From contig JAUCBJ010002317.1 in assembly GCA_032718475.1 (NCBI GenBank), positions 1 through 64,000 of the forward strand: DNA of 64,000 nt, read 5' to 3'. This document shows positions 11,260-24,049 of this stretch, one piece after another. The notes under the pieces are model-generated. The model was not told the origin of the DNA, searched no databases, and saw only the letters and a list, made by a program, of their open reading frames with translations. The DNA is from Nemertoderma westbladi (Eukaryota > Xenacoelomorpha > Nemertodermatida > Nemertodermatidae). Each line of letters opens with the position of its first letter. Position 1 is the first letter of the stretch. Position numbers and translations under genes: made by a program.

Positions 11260-12318
11260 TACTACGGTGGACTTTCTTGATGCAGTGTACCGGTAGTTAG
11301 CACCAGATGAATTCTACATCGACACCCCTCTGAATGTTCTCATCGAAATCTATAATCTACCTGTCTTGTACCGCGGCGCGGTGGGCGGTTCGGATTTCTG
11401 AATCAAATACAGTATTGTTGGATCCGCAGATACCTAGATACAATTTGCTGTATCAGTCTATAGTCGGCACGACCATCTTGGCCCGTAATAAATGGAAAAA
11501 ATTGGGGACAAATTATCTAGTTTAATAGTTGAAATGCAAATACTTACACTATACACTATACTAATACGCAATAATACTAGAATACTCACTCACCTCACGT
11601 AGTTTTCAAGTTGATAGTTATTTATTTCAAAAAAGAATATATGTAACGAAAAAAATACTACAAACCAGATATCAGTATGTTGAACAAAATGTATGAAAAT
11701 TTCGTATTTATAATATTATTTGCCTTTTCATTCATAAGCTAACGCCCATTGGAACTGGAAGAATAGCAGAAATATAGATTCCGTCATTGACCAATAGAAT
11801 GCCAACATTGTATCATTTTTAACCAATAGGAATCCAACAAATATTCTTTAGGTTAACAGAATTTAATTTCCATTAGATATGATTGGCTACGGATTACTTG
11901 GAATAATCAATTAATGGGACCAAACAATGTGATTGGGTGTCAAAGTTTAGGCTGTTTGAGATGATAATACAGATTAGCCCAGCAGGTTACCGGTAACCAC
12001 ATTATATACCTCTAGGATCACCTGACAGATAAGCCACAGGGCCCAATCAATACACATACAATTAAATTATGATAGCAAAAACGCAAGGGAAATGCCATGG
12101 ATGGTTTAGATTATGTCGGTGAAAGCTGATACGTAATTTATTTATCACCACGAACGCCATTTTGAATGTAAATTTTATCAGAATTCGTATAAATTCGTTG
12201 CGACTTTGGTAAGATGGTATAATATTACAATTTTTCTTACTCCTTATTGAAAACCTGTTTAATCCTATGAGTTAAGTGGGTAGGTTGTACTGCTCATACG
12301 AAATTTTTGGAGTGAACA
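11260..12318. other. Intergenic; cluster of CCAAT/ATTGG boxes at 11745-11945
   Basis: No gene seen. Between 11745 and 11945 there are five CCAAT or ATTGG words within 200 bp: cccattgg, gaccaatag, aaccaatagg, tgattggc and gattgggt. This could be chance in AT-rich DNA or a CCAAT-factor promoter, but no transcript start or coding block is attached to it. Confidence 0.35.
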
Positions 12319-14066
12319 GTACCTCCCATGTGGATTTTTACTAACCATACACCAACACTTCAGATTGTAGTACAGTACCCCACTAGAAATATCAAACACA
12401 ACAAACCTAATTCATTATCTTTAATTGAGACAACTCCTGTAGAGTTACAATACCTTATATTACAAATAAACTCAACTAATGACTCCTTCCCTCCCAAACT
12501 TTTGAAACTTGCAGCTGGATCATTATCACACCATTTAAGTTATCTTTTCAATTTAAGCATTTCTTCAGGTTATTTTCCCAAATCTTTAAAAACTGCTAAA
12601 GTAATACCTCTGTACAAAAAAGACAACCCAACAGACCCCAACAACTATCGCCCCATATCGCTTCTCCCTATTCTCAGTAAATTTTTCGAACAAATAATTA
12701 CACCCAGTTACAGTCATACCTCGATAAGTACAATATTTTAAGTAATTTTCAATTCGGATTCCGCCCTAAAACTTCTACTTCGCATGCTCTTTTATCTACA
12801 ACAGAAAAAATTAACCTTCTCCTTGATTCAAACATCTCAGCATGCGCAATCTATATTGATTTACAGAAGGGCTTTGATACAGTCCACCATAAAAGTCTCT
12901 TATCTAAACTCGAATGCTACGGTATCAGAGGTCGTCCTCTACAACTTATAGAAAGCTTCCTTTCCGATAGGTCACAGTTCGTATCAGTTGGTTCCTTTTG
13001 TTCTTCTCTTCTTCCGATTGCTTGCGGCGTCTCCCAAGGTTCTGTCTTATCATCTCTTATTTTTCTACTCTTTATCAATGACCTTCCAAGACGCCACTAA
13101 TTTATTAGCCACTCTCTTCGCGGAAGATACAACGTTACTTTCCTTCCATTCTAATCTAAACACTTTAATCGAATATACCAACACTGAACTCAATAAACTA
13201 CAGAATTGGATATTAAATAATAAATTACTCATTAATTAAAAAAAACCGCATTCACTATATTTTCAAAATCAAATATTAATTTATCTAATTTATCTAAAAT
13301 GACTATAAATAATACTGAAATCTCAAATTGTAACGACTCAAAATTATTAGCTGTATGGATCGATAACAAACTAAATTGGAAAACCAACATTTCATATGTT
13401 ATTAAAAAAGTTTTCCGATCCACAGGACTATTTTATAAACTACGCCACATTTTCCCCTCCATATATTACGCACACTTTATTTTTCCCTTATTCATCCATA
13501 TGTAAATTACTGTCTTATACTTTGGGGCAACGCCCCCTCCACTGTTATAAAACCAATTCGCATAAAAATTAATAAACTTCTCCGCTGCATCATGTTCATC
13601 TACTATCGTAACTCTGCTACACCAATTTATCAACAGTTAAAAATATTACCCCTCAATTTATTATATGAATATCAAGTAGCCTCCTCATTTATGTACGACA
13701 TCCATTCAAACCGTATAAATCCCACATCCGAACTTTCCAAACTATTTCAAAAACGCAACACATTCCACTCACATTTCACCAGATCTGCTGCCAGATCTGA
13801 TTTCACTCTCCCGCTATTCCATCTCAGTTCATCCCAGCGGTCCGTGAGCTTCCGAGGTCCTCGTGTCTGGAACTCTCTACCTGATGAACTCCGGTGCAAG
13901 AAATCGAAATCGCTGTTCCAATCCCGTCTTAAATATCATTTATTTAATAGCATATAGTTTCTCCCTTACGAATAATTATATTTACCAGTTAATGTAAAAT
14001 TCCTTTATCAGTTAATGTAAAATTCCTTTCAATTCTAGTCCTCCTAGTTCAATTCATCCTAGTTCA
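12319..14066 (+). pseudogene. Degenerate non-LTR retrotransposon, reverse transcriptase region (CR1/L2/Jockey-group-like)
   Basis: The reading shifts frame several times but keeps the order of a non-LTR RT. First come the pre-RT and motif 1-2 segments with NNYRPISLLPILSKFFE (12640-12690). Then come FGFRPKTSTSHALL (12750-12790), motif A as IDLQKGFDTV (about 12858-12887; usual KAFDTV) and motif B GVSQGSVLSS (about 13025-13055). Motif C is FAEDTTLL (about 13120-13143), where the usual second Asp pair YADD has become AED. The C-terminal end includes SFRGPRVWNSLPDEL (13845-13900). Frameshifts fall near 12715 and 13085 and stops at 13237 and 13503. No endonuclease precedes it, so the copy is 5'-truncated. 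The tail has a 23-bp duplicated unit (agttaatgtaaaattccttt at about 13989 and 14012), typical of a LINE 3' end. Confidence 0.85.
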
Positions 14067-14268
14067 TGGAGACTATCATCGGTGAAGTTGGAATCCCTGT
14101 CGCCTGAGTCTATTCGGCAGTTAAAGTCGGCGCCGATAATTATATTTTCGTTTGGGTCGACCTTCATTAAAGCATCATTTATTATTAGTACCACTTCTTT
14201 AACTGGACAGTCGGGTTGAAAGTATGAAACTATAAATGTGGCTACATCTGATTCAACAACAATGTATT
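14056..14268 (-). pseudogene. Inverted endonuclease fragment of a second non-LTR retrotransposon
   Basis: On the minus strand the translation holds an apurinic-endonuclease-like segment. It contains VATFIVSYFQPD, then about 25 residues, then the core IIIGADFNCRIDSG (the GDFN motif of LINE endonucleases with Gly-Ala in place of Gly-Gly). It meets the plus-strand RT fragment head to head at about 14265. The junction lies in the short palindrome caacaa-tgta-ttgttg. Endonuclease inverted relative to the RT is the signature of a 5' inversion during target-primed insertion. Confidence 0.72.
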
Positions 14269-14269
14269 G

Positions 14270-14975
14270 TTGGCATGATGAAATTAGATACGGGTTTAAG
14301 CATGGTTTACAAAGAAGTATTAACTGGCATACTGCAAGGTGACACATTAGCACCATTACTATTCATATTTGTGCTGGATTACGCAATGAGGATGGCCACA
14401 ATGGGTGAAGATCTGGGATTCACACTTCAAGAACGCAGAAGTAGTAGATATCCGGCAACTACAGTCACAGACACCGACTTTGCGGATGACATCGCCCTGC
14501 TCTCTAATACGCTAGCAGATGACCAGCTTCTACTAAATAAAGTGGAGAGGGCTGCTAAGGAGGTTGGATTGCATATAAATGCTACAAAGACCGAATTCAT
14601 GACCTTTAATGTTGATGGAAACTTGACAACCATTGATAATAATCAACTAAGGAAGGTCGATGACTTCCAGTACCTTGGATCATGGATAGAGAGTAGCAAA
14701 AAGGACTTAGAAGTAAGGAAAGCAAAGGCTTGGGTAGCTCTATCAAAAATGGATACCATCTGGAAATCAGATCTCTCCAGGCACCTGAAGACTAAGTTCT
14801 TTCGAGCCACAGTGGAAAGTGTATTTTTATACGGGGGTGAGACCTGGACACTGACTAAATCACTTGAACAACGAATTGATGGTTGCTACACAAGACTACT
14901 AAGGGCAGCCCTAAACATCAGCTGGAGACAACACATGACAAACGCCGAGCTTTATGGTACAATACCACCTGTATC
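14270..14975 (+). pseudogene. Non-LTR retrotransposon RT fragment (RTE-like), 5'-inverted and 3'-truncated
   Basis: The frame contains RT motif B as ILQGDTLAPLLFIFVLDYA, motif C as FADDIALLS, and thumb/C-terminal segments VGLHINATKTEFM, FQYLGSWI, VESVFLYGGETWTL and LDGCYTRLLRA-like IDGCYTRLLRA. The order and spacing fit RTE-like non-LTR elements. It is uninterrupted for about 235 codons, so it is younger than the neighbouring LINE. It stops matching just after NAELYGTIPPVS, where the sequence passes into unrelated DNA. The 5' part continues on the opposite strand (14056-14268). Confidence 0.8.
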
Positions 14976-15349
14976 AACTGAAATGGGAGCGTGTTCTGGG
15001 CGGTAGCTCGAAGTGATCCGCCTTGCCGATTACCTCTAACGACAGGATGGCGTTCATTGCATTGCGGCCCGGGTGCTGGGCATACCAGTACTTCAGCAGG
15101 CGAGATGAGTGATTGACGTTGGGAATGAACACCTGGGTGGGTGGAAGTTCCTGCTGGCCGAGCTGGGTCAACCCCTGATTGGCGAGGATGGTTTCGTGTT
15201 TGAGTGTCGTTCATTGGATTGGTGACAGGAACATGGACATGTGCAACTGTCGAATACAGAGGTCTGGTTTGCATTTCTGTCTTATGCTTGATCAATTCGT
15301 TTTTAGATTCTATCGTTTCTTCCCTGGCTGCTGCCAGTTTGTCAAACAC
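14976..15349 (-). other. Unidentified ORF fragment abutting the RT (possible transposon protein)
   Basis: Two overlapping minus-strand frames run here. One frame (upstream part) reads FDKLAAAREETIESKNEL, which looks helical and charged. The other (downstream part) reads SSRLLKYWYAQHPGRNAMNAI. One frameshift near 15170 could join them into a single old protein. The base composition is more GC-rich than its surroundings. I do not recognise the family. It begins exactly where the RT fragment ends, so it may be part of another element into which the LINE inserted. Confidence 0.3.
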
Positions 15350-16160
15350 ATTGTGTACAAGGCTGACATCTTCATGAACATATCATTGACTTGTTCCTCA
15401 CCCTTGTTGTTTACACTCTTCTTCTGTCTTCGCTTTAACAGATCGAAATAGTCCAATGATATCAGATTGCAGTTTAATAAAAGATTCCGTCATTTTCGCA
15501 TTAGGCAAAACCATATATATTCATTGAATACCAGATAATAAATATTAATTAAGATGAAGTTGACAGTTATTTGGAGCAGGCCTATAATAGGCCTACAGCT
15601 GTGCTGACCTCTTACACCCACCCAATACACTACTAGTAAATGACAACCAACTTCAGATTTGGGATCAGCACATTCCGCTTACCTATTAAAAATGTTTCCC
15701 TCCAAAATTCCGGTATATATTATTCCAAAAACTTGGGCGCGACGTATAAAACCATCGATATGATATTTGTTCTCAGCTACCGCGAATTAATTATATAAAA
15801 AATTTTCAGCCGATTTTGAGATGATTTAGTGTTTACGAAAAAAAATATAAATTTCGATACTATAGAAATTTCGGCATAAGAGTCAAACCGTATGTAATAC
15901 AGTAGGTTGAAATTCAAAACTGACTTTAAATTCGGAATCAGCGACTCGAAATTAACTTACAAAAGTTTCGACTAAATCTGAGAAAATAAAAATTTGGAGC
16001 TCTAAAAATCCCGAAAAACTGATGGCAAAAACCGATTTAAACATCGTAGATTGACAATGTATTGATAGCGTGCCTTCTTATATGGTCTATCCGCCTGGAG
16101 CTGAAAATCGGTACAAGTTCGACCTTCCCAGCTTGTTTGAGCGACGCAGTGGAGTCGAAT
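15350..16160. repeat. AT-rich DNA with dispersed repeat P, copy 1 (about 15650-16070)
   Basis: 15790-16060 shares a skeleton with 25930-26130: ttttcagccgattttgagatg/tttcagccgatttggggtg, gtaggttgaaat.caaa, atcagcgac, gaaaacttcga-type words, gagctctaaaaatc and aaaaactgatg. The start near 15655 (agatttgggatcagcac) matches 22985. No coding sequence. Confidence 0.55.
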
Positions 16161-16167
16161 GTTTAAG

Positions 16168-16760
16168 GGGTTGGGGACCAGGCAACAGTTCTACTAGGAG
16201 ACACACAGATCCACGCCAAACGCCATCGTGCCGTAGAGCTTTAGAGGAGTGACTTATAGGGGTTGGGGACCAGGCAACAGTTCTTCTAGGAGACACACAG
16301 ATCCACGCCATGGTGCCGTAGAGTGGTAGAGGAGTGACTTATAGGGGTTGGGGACCAGGCAACAGTTCTACTAGGGGACACACAGACCCACGCCAAACGC
16401 CATCGTGCCGTAGAGCGGTAGAGGATTGACTTATAGGGGTTGGGGACCAGGCAACAGTTCTACTAGGAGACACACAGATCCACGCCATGGTGCCGTAGAG
16501 CGGTAGAGGAGTGACTTATAGGGGTTGGGGACCAGGCAACAGTTCTACTAGGAGACACACAGACCCACGCCATGTTATTGGCCGTAGAGGAGTGACTTAT
16601 AGATGGTTGGGGACCAGGCAACAGTTCTACTAGGGGACACACAGATCCACGCCATGGTATATGCCGCAGAGGAGTGACTTATAGGGGTTGGGGACCAGGC
16701 AACAGTTCTACTAGGGGACACACAGACCCACTCCATGGTATTGGCCGTAGAGGAGTGACT
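16168..16760. repeat. 81-bp satellite, first block (about 7 units)
   Basis: Units of about 81 bp carry ggggttggggaccaggcaac, tctactagg, gacacacagatccacgcc and gaggagtgacttata. Several units here have an extra variant string gtgccgtagagcggtag. The block ends in agtgactttataaggggaaa, the same exit sequence used at the end of the second block. Confidence 0.93.
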
Positions 16761-17377
16761 TTATAAGGGGAAAGAGGCCAAGCGAAAGCGATGTTGTGAT
16801 GGGCGTAGCCCTACTTTTATTTCATGCCTGGAAACTTCACGCGCAGTATCTACAGTATTACTCTACTCATTAAGTGAGACTGGCCATTGTTATAAATAAT
16901 CGGAATAAATATGCCCAACGGTAGCTTTAAGGTCGGAAATCTGGTATAGAGTCAGCTGCAATCGGGTTGATTACCTATCCAGATGACAGTATAAACTCCA
17001 AAGCAATGTATTAGTCATTATATTGCCTTTATTATGCAGCTAGACAGCATGACTACATCAAGTAGAAATTCAAACTATTTCTTCATATATAATAATTTAT
17101 TTTGCTCTTTGCTAGTTCACCAAAAACAATATCCGTAAATGTAACGGATGGTGTCTAAGGCACATTTTTAGTAGGAGAGTTTGTGTTGGTCTATCAGTCC
17201 GTTACTTTATTTCATAAAACACACCAATTATTTATTCATATATACTGCCCCATTTACTAACATTGCGCTACTTTGCTTCCACTAAGCAGCAGCAAGTATT
17301 TAATGTTTATTAGGTTGCGTTTTATATTGTTTAAGTATGGCGTGTTAGTGTCGTTATATTCATTCGCAGATTGGGAC
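16761..17377. other. Spacer between satellite blocks, with a duplicated array flank
   Basis: 16761-16885 (ggccaagcgaaagcgatgtt, then tattactctactcattaagt) recurs at 22818-22897, except that about 52 bp present here are missing there. The remainder is AT-rich and holds no gene. Confidence 0.6.
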
Positions 17378-20300
17378 ACACTGACACACAGACCCATTGC
17401 CATGGTATATGCCGTAGAGGAGTGACTCATTGGGGTTGGGGACCAGGCAACAGTTCTACTAGGGGACACACTGATCCACTCCATGGTATTGGCCGCAGAG
17501 GAGTGACTTATGGGGGTTGGGGACCAGGCAACAGTTCTACTAGGGGACACACAGATCCACGCCATGGTGCCGTAGAGCGGTAGAGGAGTGACTTATAGGG
17601 GTTGGGGACCAGGCAACAGTTCTACTAGGGGACACACAGATCCACGCCATGGTAGGCCTATAGGCCGCAGAGGAGTGACTTATAGAGGTTGGGGACCAGG
17701 CAGCAGTTCTACAGTACTAGGGGACACACAGATCCACGCCATGGTATTGGCCGTAGAGGAGTGACTTATAGATGGTTTGGGACCAGGCAACAGTTCTACT
17801 AGGGGACACACAGATCCATGCCATGGTATTGGCCGCAGAGGAGTGACTTATAGATGGTTGGGGACCAGGCAACAGTTCTACTAGGGGACACACAGACCCA
17901 CGCCATGGTATTGGCCGCAGAGGAGTGACTTATAGATGATTGGGGACCAGGCAACAGTTCTACAGTACTAGGGGACACACAGATCCACGGCATGGTATTG
18001 GCCGCAGAGGAGTGACTTATAGATGGTTGGGGACCAGGCAACAGTTCTACTAGGGGACACACAGATCCACGCCATGGTATTGGCCGCAGAGGAGTGACTT
18101 ATAGATGGTTGGGGACCAGGCAACAGTTCTACTAGGGGACACACAGACCCACGCCATGGTATTGGCCGCAGAGGAGTGACTTATAGATGATTGGGGACCA
18201 GGCAACAGTTCTACAGTACTAGGGGACACACAGATCCACGCCATGGTATTGGCCGCAGAGGAGTGACTTATAGATGGTTGGGGACCAGGCAACAGTTCTA
18301 CTAGGGGACACACAGATCCACGCCATGGTATTGGCCTCAGAGGAGTGACTTATAGATGGTTGGGGACCAGGCAACAGTTCTACTAGGGGACACACAGATC
18401 CACGCCATGGTATTGGCCGCAGAGGAGTGACTTATAGATGGTTGGGGACCAGGCAGCAGTTCTACTAGGGGACACACAGATCCATGCCATGGTATTGGCC
18501 GCAGAGGAGTGACTTATAGATGGTTGGGGACCAGGCAACAGTTCTACTAGGGGACACACAGACCCACGCCATGGTATTGGCCGCAGTAGATGATTGGGGA
18601 CCAGGCAACAGTTCTACAGTACTAGGGGACACACAGATCCACGCCATGGTATTGGCCGCAGAGGAGTGACTTATAGATGGTTGGGGACCAGGCAACAGTT
18701 CTACTAGGGGACACACAGATCCACGCCATGGTATTGGCCGCAGAGGAGTGACTTATAGATGGTTGGGGACCAGGCAACAGTTCTACTAGGGGACACACAG
18801 ACCCACTCCATGGTATTGGCCGTAGAGGAGTGACTTATAGATGGTTGGGGACCAGGCAAGAGTTCTACTAGGGGGCACACAGACCCACTCCATGGTATTG
18901 GCCGTAGAGGAGTGACTTATAGATGATTGGGGACCAGGCAACAGTTCTACAGTACTAGGGGACACACAGATCCATGCCATGGTATTGGCCGCAGAGGAGT
19001 GACTTATAGATGGTTGGGGACCAGGCAACAGTTCTACTAGGGGACACACAGATCCACGCCATGGTATTGGCCGCAGAGGAGTGACTTACAGATGATTGGG
19101 GACCAGGCAACAGTTCTACAGTACTAGGGGACACACAGATCCACGCCATGGTAGGCCTATAGGCCGCAGAGGAGTGACTTATAGAGGTTGGGGACCAGGC
19201 AACAGTTTTACTAGGGGATACACTGACACACAGACCCACTCCATTGTATATGCCGTAGAGGAGTGACTTATAGGGGTTGGGGACCAGGCAACAGTTCTAC
19301 TAGGGGACACACAGATCCACGCCATGGTAGGCCTATAGGCCGCAGAGGAGTGACTTATAGAGGTTGGGGACCAGGCAACAGTTTTACTAGGGGACACACG
19401 GACACACAGACCCACGCCATGGTATATGCCGTAGAGGAGTGAGTTATAGGGGTTGGGGACCAGGCAACAGTTCTACTAGGGGACACACAGATCCACGCCA
19501 TGGTAGGCCTATAGGCCGCAGAGGAGTGACTTATAGAGGTTGGGGACCAGGCAACAGTTTTACTAGGGGACACACGGACACACAGACCCACGCCATGGTA
19601 TATGCCGTAGAGGAGTGAGTTATAGGGGTTGGGGACCAGGCAACAGTTCTACTAGGGGACACACAGATCCACGCCATGGTATACAGTATGCCGTAGAGGA
19701 GTGAGTTATAGGGGTTGGGGACCAGGCAACAGTTCTACTAGGGGACACACAGACCCACGCCATGGTATATGCCGTAGAGGAGTGAGTTATAGGGGTTGGG
19801 GACCAGGCAACAGTTCTACAGTACTAGGGGACACACAGATCCACGCCATGGTAGGCCTATAGGCCGTAGAGGAGTGACTTATAGGGGTTGGGGACCAGGC
19901 AACAGTTCTACTAGGGGACACACAGATCCACGCCATGGTATATGCCGTAGAGGAGTGAGTTATAGGGGTTGGGGACCAGGCAACAGTTCTACTAGGGGAC
20001 ACACAGATCCACGCCATGGTATATGCCGTAGAGGAGTGAGTTATAGGGGTTGGGGACCAGGCAACAGTTCTACTAGGGGACACACAGACCCACGCCATGG
20101 TATATGCCGTAGAGGAGTGAGTTATAGGGGTTGGGGACCAGGCAACAGTTCTACAGTACTAGGGGACACACAGATCCACGCCATGGTAGGCCTATAGGCC
20201 GTAGAGGAGTGACTTATAGGGGTTGGGGACCAGGCAACAGTTCTACTAGGGGATACACTGACACACAGACCCACTCCATGGTATATGCCGTAGAGGAGTG

Positions 20301-22812
20301 ACTTATAGGGGTTGGGGACCAGGCAACAGTTCTACTAGGGGACACACAGACCCACGCCATGGTATATGCCGCAGAGGAGTGACTTATACGGGTTGGGGAC
20401 CAGGCAAAAGTTCTACTAGGGGACACACAGACCCACTCCATGGTATACGCCGCAGAGGAGTGACTTATAGAGGTTGGGGACCAGGCAACAGTTCTACTAG
20501 GGGACACACAGACCCACGCGATGGTATATGCCGCAGAGGAGTGACTTATACGGGTTGGGGACCAGGCAAAAGTTCTACTAGGGGGCACACAGACCCACTC
20601 CATGGTATACGCCGCAGAGGAGTGACTTATAGAGGTTGGGGACCAGGCAACAGTTCTACTAGGGGACACACAGACCCACTCCATGGTATAGGCCGCAGAG
20701 GAGTGACTTATAGAGGTTGGGGACCAGGCAACAGTTCTACTAGGGGACACACAGACCCACTCCATGGTATATGCCGTAGAGAAGTGACTTATGGGGGTTG
20801 GGGACCAGGCAACAGTTCTACTAGGGGGCACACTGATCCACGCCATGGTATTGGCCGCAGAGGAGTGACTTATAGAGGTTGGGGACCAGGTAACAGTTTT
20901 ACTAGGGGACACACAGACCCACGCCATGGTATATGCCGCAGAGGAGTGACTTATAGGGGTTGGGGACCATAGGCAACAGTTCTACTAGGGGACACACAGA
21001 TCCGCGCCATGCTATTGGCCGCAGAGGAGTGACTTATAGGGGTTGGGGACCAGGTAACAGTTCTATTAGGAGACCACACTGACCCACGCCATTGTATATA
21101 CCGCAGAGGAGTGACTTATAGGGGTTGGGGACCAGGCAACAGTTCTACTAGGGGACACACAGACCCACGCCATGGTATATGCCGCAGAGGAGTGACTTAT
21201 AGGGGTTGGGGACCATAGGCAACAGTTCTACTAGGGGACACACAGATCCGCGCCATGCTATTGGCCGCAGAGGAGTGACTTATAGGGGTTGGGGACCAGG
21301 TAACAGTTCTACTAGGGGACACACGGATCCGCGCCATGCTATCGCAGAGGAGTGACTTATAGGGGTTGGGGACCAGGCAAGAGTTCTATTAGGGGACACA
21401 CAGATCCACGCCATGGTATTGGCCGCAGAGGAGTGACTTATAGGGGTTGGGGACCAGGTAACAGTTCTACTAGGGGACACACGGATCCGCGCCATGCTAT
21501 TGGCCGCAGAGGAGTGACTTATAGGGGTTGGGGACCAGGCAACAGTTCTACTAGGGGACACACAGACCCACGCCATGGTATTGGCCGTAGAGGAGTGACT
21601 TATAGGGGTTGGGGACCAGGCAACAGTTCTACTATGGGACACACAGACCCACGCCATGGTATATGCCGCAGAGGAGTGACTTATAGGGGTTGGGGACCAG
21701 GTAACAGTTCTACTAGGGGACACACGGATCCGCGCCATGCTATTGGCCGCAGAGGAGTGACTTATAGGGGTTGGGGACCAGGCAACAGTTCTACTAGGGG
21801 ACACACAGACCCACGCCATGGTATATGCCGCAGAGGAGTGACTTATAGGGGTTGGGGACCAGGCAACAGTTCTACTAGGGGACACACAGACCCACGCCAT
21901 GGTATATGCCGCAGAGGAGTGACTTATAGGGGTTGGGGACCATAGGCAACAGTTCTACTAGGGGACACACAGATCCGCGCCATGCTATTGGCCGCAGAGG
22001 AGTGACTTATAGGGGTTGGGGACCAGGTAACAGTTCTACTAGGGGACACACGGATCCGCGCCATGCTATCGCAGAGGAGTGACTTATAGGGGTTGGGGAC
22101 CAGGCAAGAGTTCTATTAGGGGACACACAGATCCACGCCATGGTATTGGCCGCAGAGGAGTGACTTATAGGGGTTGGGGACCAGGTAACAGTTCTACTAG
22201 GGGACACACGGATCCGCGCCATGCTATTGGCCGCAGAGGAGTGACTTATAGGGGTTGGGGACCAGGCAACAGTTCTACTAGGGGACACACAGACCCACGC
22301 CATGGTATTGGCCGTAGAGGAGTGACTTATAGGGGTTGGGGACCAGGCAACAGTTCTACTATGGGACACACAGATCCACGCCATGGTATTGGCCGCAGAG
22401 GAGTGACTTATAGGGGTTGGGGACCAGGTAACAGTTCTACTAGGGGACACACGGATCCGCGCCATGCTATTGGCCGCAGAGGAGTGACTTATAGGGGTTG
22501 GGGACCAGGCAACAGTTCTACTAGGGGACACACAGACCCACGCCATGGTATTGGCCGTAGAGGAGTGACTTATAGGGGTTGGGGACCAGGCAACAGTTCT
22601 ACTATGGGACACACAGACCCACGCCATGGTATATGCCGCAGAGGAGTGACTTATAGGGGTTGGGAACCAGGTAACAGTTCTACAGTACTAGGGGACACAC
22701 GGATCCGCGCCATGCTATTGGCCGCAGAGGAGTGACTTATAGGGGTTGGGGACCAGGCAACAGTTCTACTAGGGGACACACAGACCCACGCCATGGTATT
22801 GGCCGTAGAGGA
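17378..22812. repeat. 81-bp satellite, main block (about 67 units) with higher-order repeats
   Basis: Head-to-tail 81-bp units, each with an NcoI-like ccatgg. Variants are arranged in higher-order periods. A period near 251 bp (17800-18720) contains a unit with an extra tctacagtacta. A 727-bp period links 21211 with 21938, marked by a unit reading gaccataggc. Sub-variants with taggcctataggcc recur at 17650, 19148, 19327, 19505, 19851 and 20187. The period is divisible by three and the unit has stop-free frames on both strands, giving artefactual frames up to 237 codons. Nothing marks them as genes. Confidence 0.95.
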
Positions 22813-23246
22813 GTGACTTTATAAGGGGAAAGAGGCCAAGCGAAAGCGATGTTGTGACAGTATTACTCTACTCATTAAGTGAGATTGGCCATTGTAAAAT
22901 ATTTGAAAGATGAAATTGTTTTTTTGCTTATAGTTTGGGCGTTTATATATCCCGAACCGTTGGACTAATAATAAAAAACTGATTTCAGATTCGGGATCAT
23001 CACCATCATGATACCTAATAAGAATATTTTAGGCCAATTCTAAAAAGATTTGGTTTTTATCTAAATCGAAAAAAAAAATATTATTATTCTTGAAATTTGG
23101 CGACCAATAAAACCAGTCCGGTTTTTCGAAATGGAAAACAGACATGATATTCGTTGTCAGCGACTTTGAATTAATGAATAACCTATCGCCTTGGTCCGGG
23201 CAGTGGGTCTTTGTTTGAGGGGTGGGCGGAGGTCGTGGCGGCCAAT
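22813..23246. repeat. Satellite exit flank and dispersed repeat P, copy 2
   Basis: 22813-22897 repeats the exit flank of the first satellite block. 22980-23190 resembles the start of repeat P (cagattcgggatca, acctaataagaatattt, tcagcgactttgaattaa). No gene. Confidence 0.5.
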
Positions 23247-23395
23247 ATAGTCCGGCAGCAAATAGCACAAATTTTGGTGAACCGTGTTTTTTTATACCCA
23301 TAAAATGTTTTATCGGTTTTGTACTCATTAGACCCTACTAAACAATATTTAGGAGGGTGTCGCCCCTACAACCTTGAGCATTTCTCATAAATCGT

Positions 23396-23409
23396 GTTAC
23401 CATGGTTAC
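23396..23409. promoter_or_regulatory. X-box-like (RFX-type) motif
   Basis: GTTACC-AT-GGTTAC, one mismatch from a perfect RFX half-site palindrome GTTRCC-NN-GGYAAC. It sits inside a foldback arm, so it may only be transposon sequence. Confidence 0.3.
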
Positions 23410-23519
23410 CGGGGTGTTTACATGCAGCTGCCATGTTTTAAACACAATGGTTACAGGATTTACCCCAAACTTGACTAAACCAATGATTGCGAATTCGATG
23501 AGCTTATTTGCAAACCACT

Positions 23520-23533
23520 GTTACCCTGGTAAC
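23520..23533. promoter_or_regulatory. Perfect X-box (RFX-type) palindrome
   Basis: GTTACC-CT-GGTAAC is an exact inverted repeat with a 2-bp spacer, the consensus for RFX-family factors. The context is a foldback element arm; function is not implied. Confidence 0.4.
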
Positions 23534-23807
23534 CGTTGCTAGGCGCAGTAATCTTCGGTTCACGCCATAGCAAAAACCAACTTAACCATTATGCGACCTC
23601 AGTATCAATATATTCCCTTAGTATATCGCATACTGAACTTGTATTCGACAATTCGAGTCACAGTTATTATGACAACCGTTGCTACGGTAACTACTGTAGT
23701 ATATCATACTGTAGCAACCAGCTACCAAAGCATTCTATGACTATATGATTGTACTGTTTCAACATAGTGCACAGTGGGTTTATTGAACTGGGTTTCTTCT
23801 GGCCACA

Positions 23808-23821
23808 GTTACCATGACAAC
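23808..23821. promoter_or_regulatory. X-box-like motif
   Basis: GTTACC-AT-GACAAC, a common RFX-site variant, is the third such motif in about 430 bp. A related double motif is at 25397-25418 (GTTACC and GGCAAC flanking gcaccat-type spacer). Confidence 0.3.
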
Positions 23822-24049
23822 TGTTGCTATGTAGACTAGACAATGATTCTAAATATGATTTTAAAGGTCGTTGATATTCACAGGAATTATTGTAGAGGAA
23901 TTACCTTTAGGTAAGTATTTTAGTTCACAATTTTTACTAATAATAAATTGATATATCAATTATCAAAATTGAAATAAATAAATGTTTTTGATTAGATAAT
24001 ATTATATTTAATAATTGAAGTTGAAGTTGAAGCTTGAAAATCCAATAAT

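Noticed and set aside
20298-20972. Dual-strand frames in the 81-bp satellite as overlapping genes
   Set aside because: The period is divisible by three and the unit is stop-free. The frames begin and end at unit variants, not at gene-like boundaries.
16168-22812. CRISPR array
   Set aside because: Units are continuous 81-bp repeats without unique spacers, and the context is a eukaryotic genome with no cas genes.
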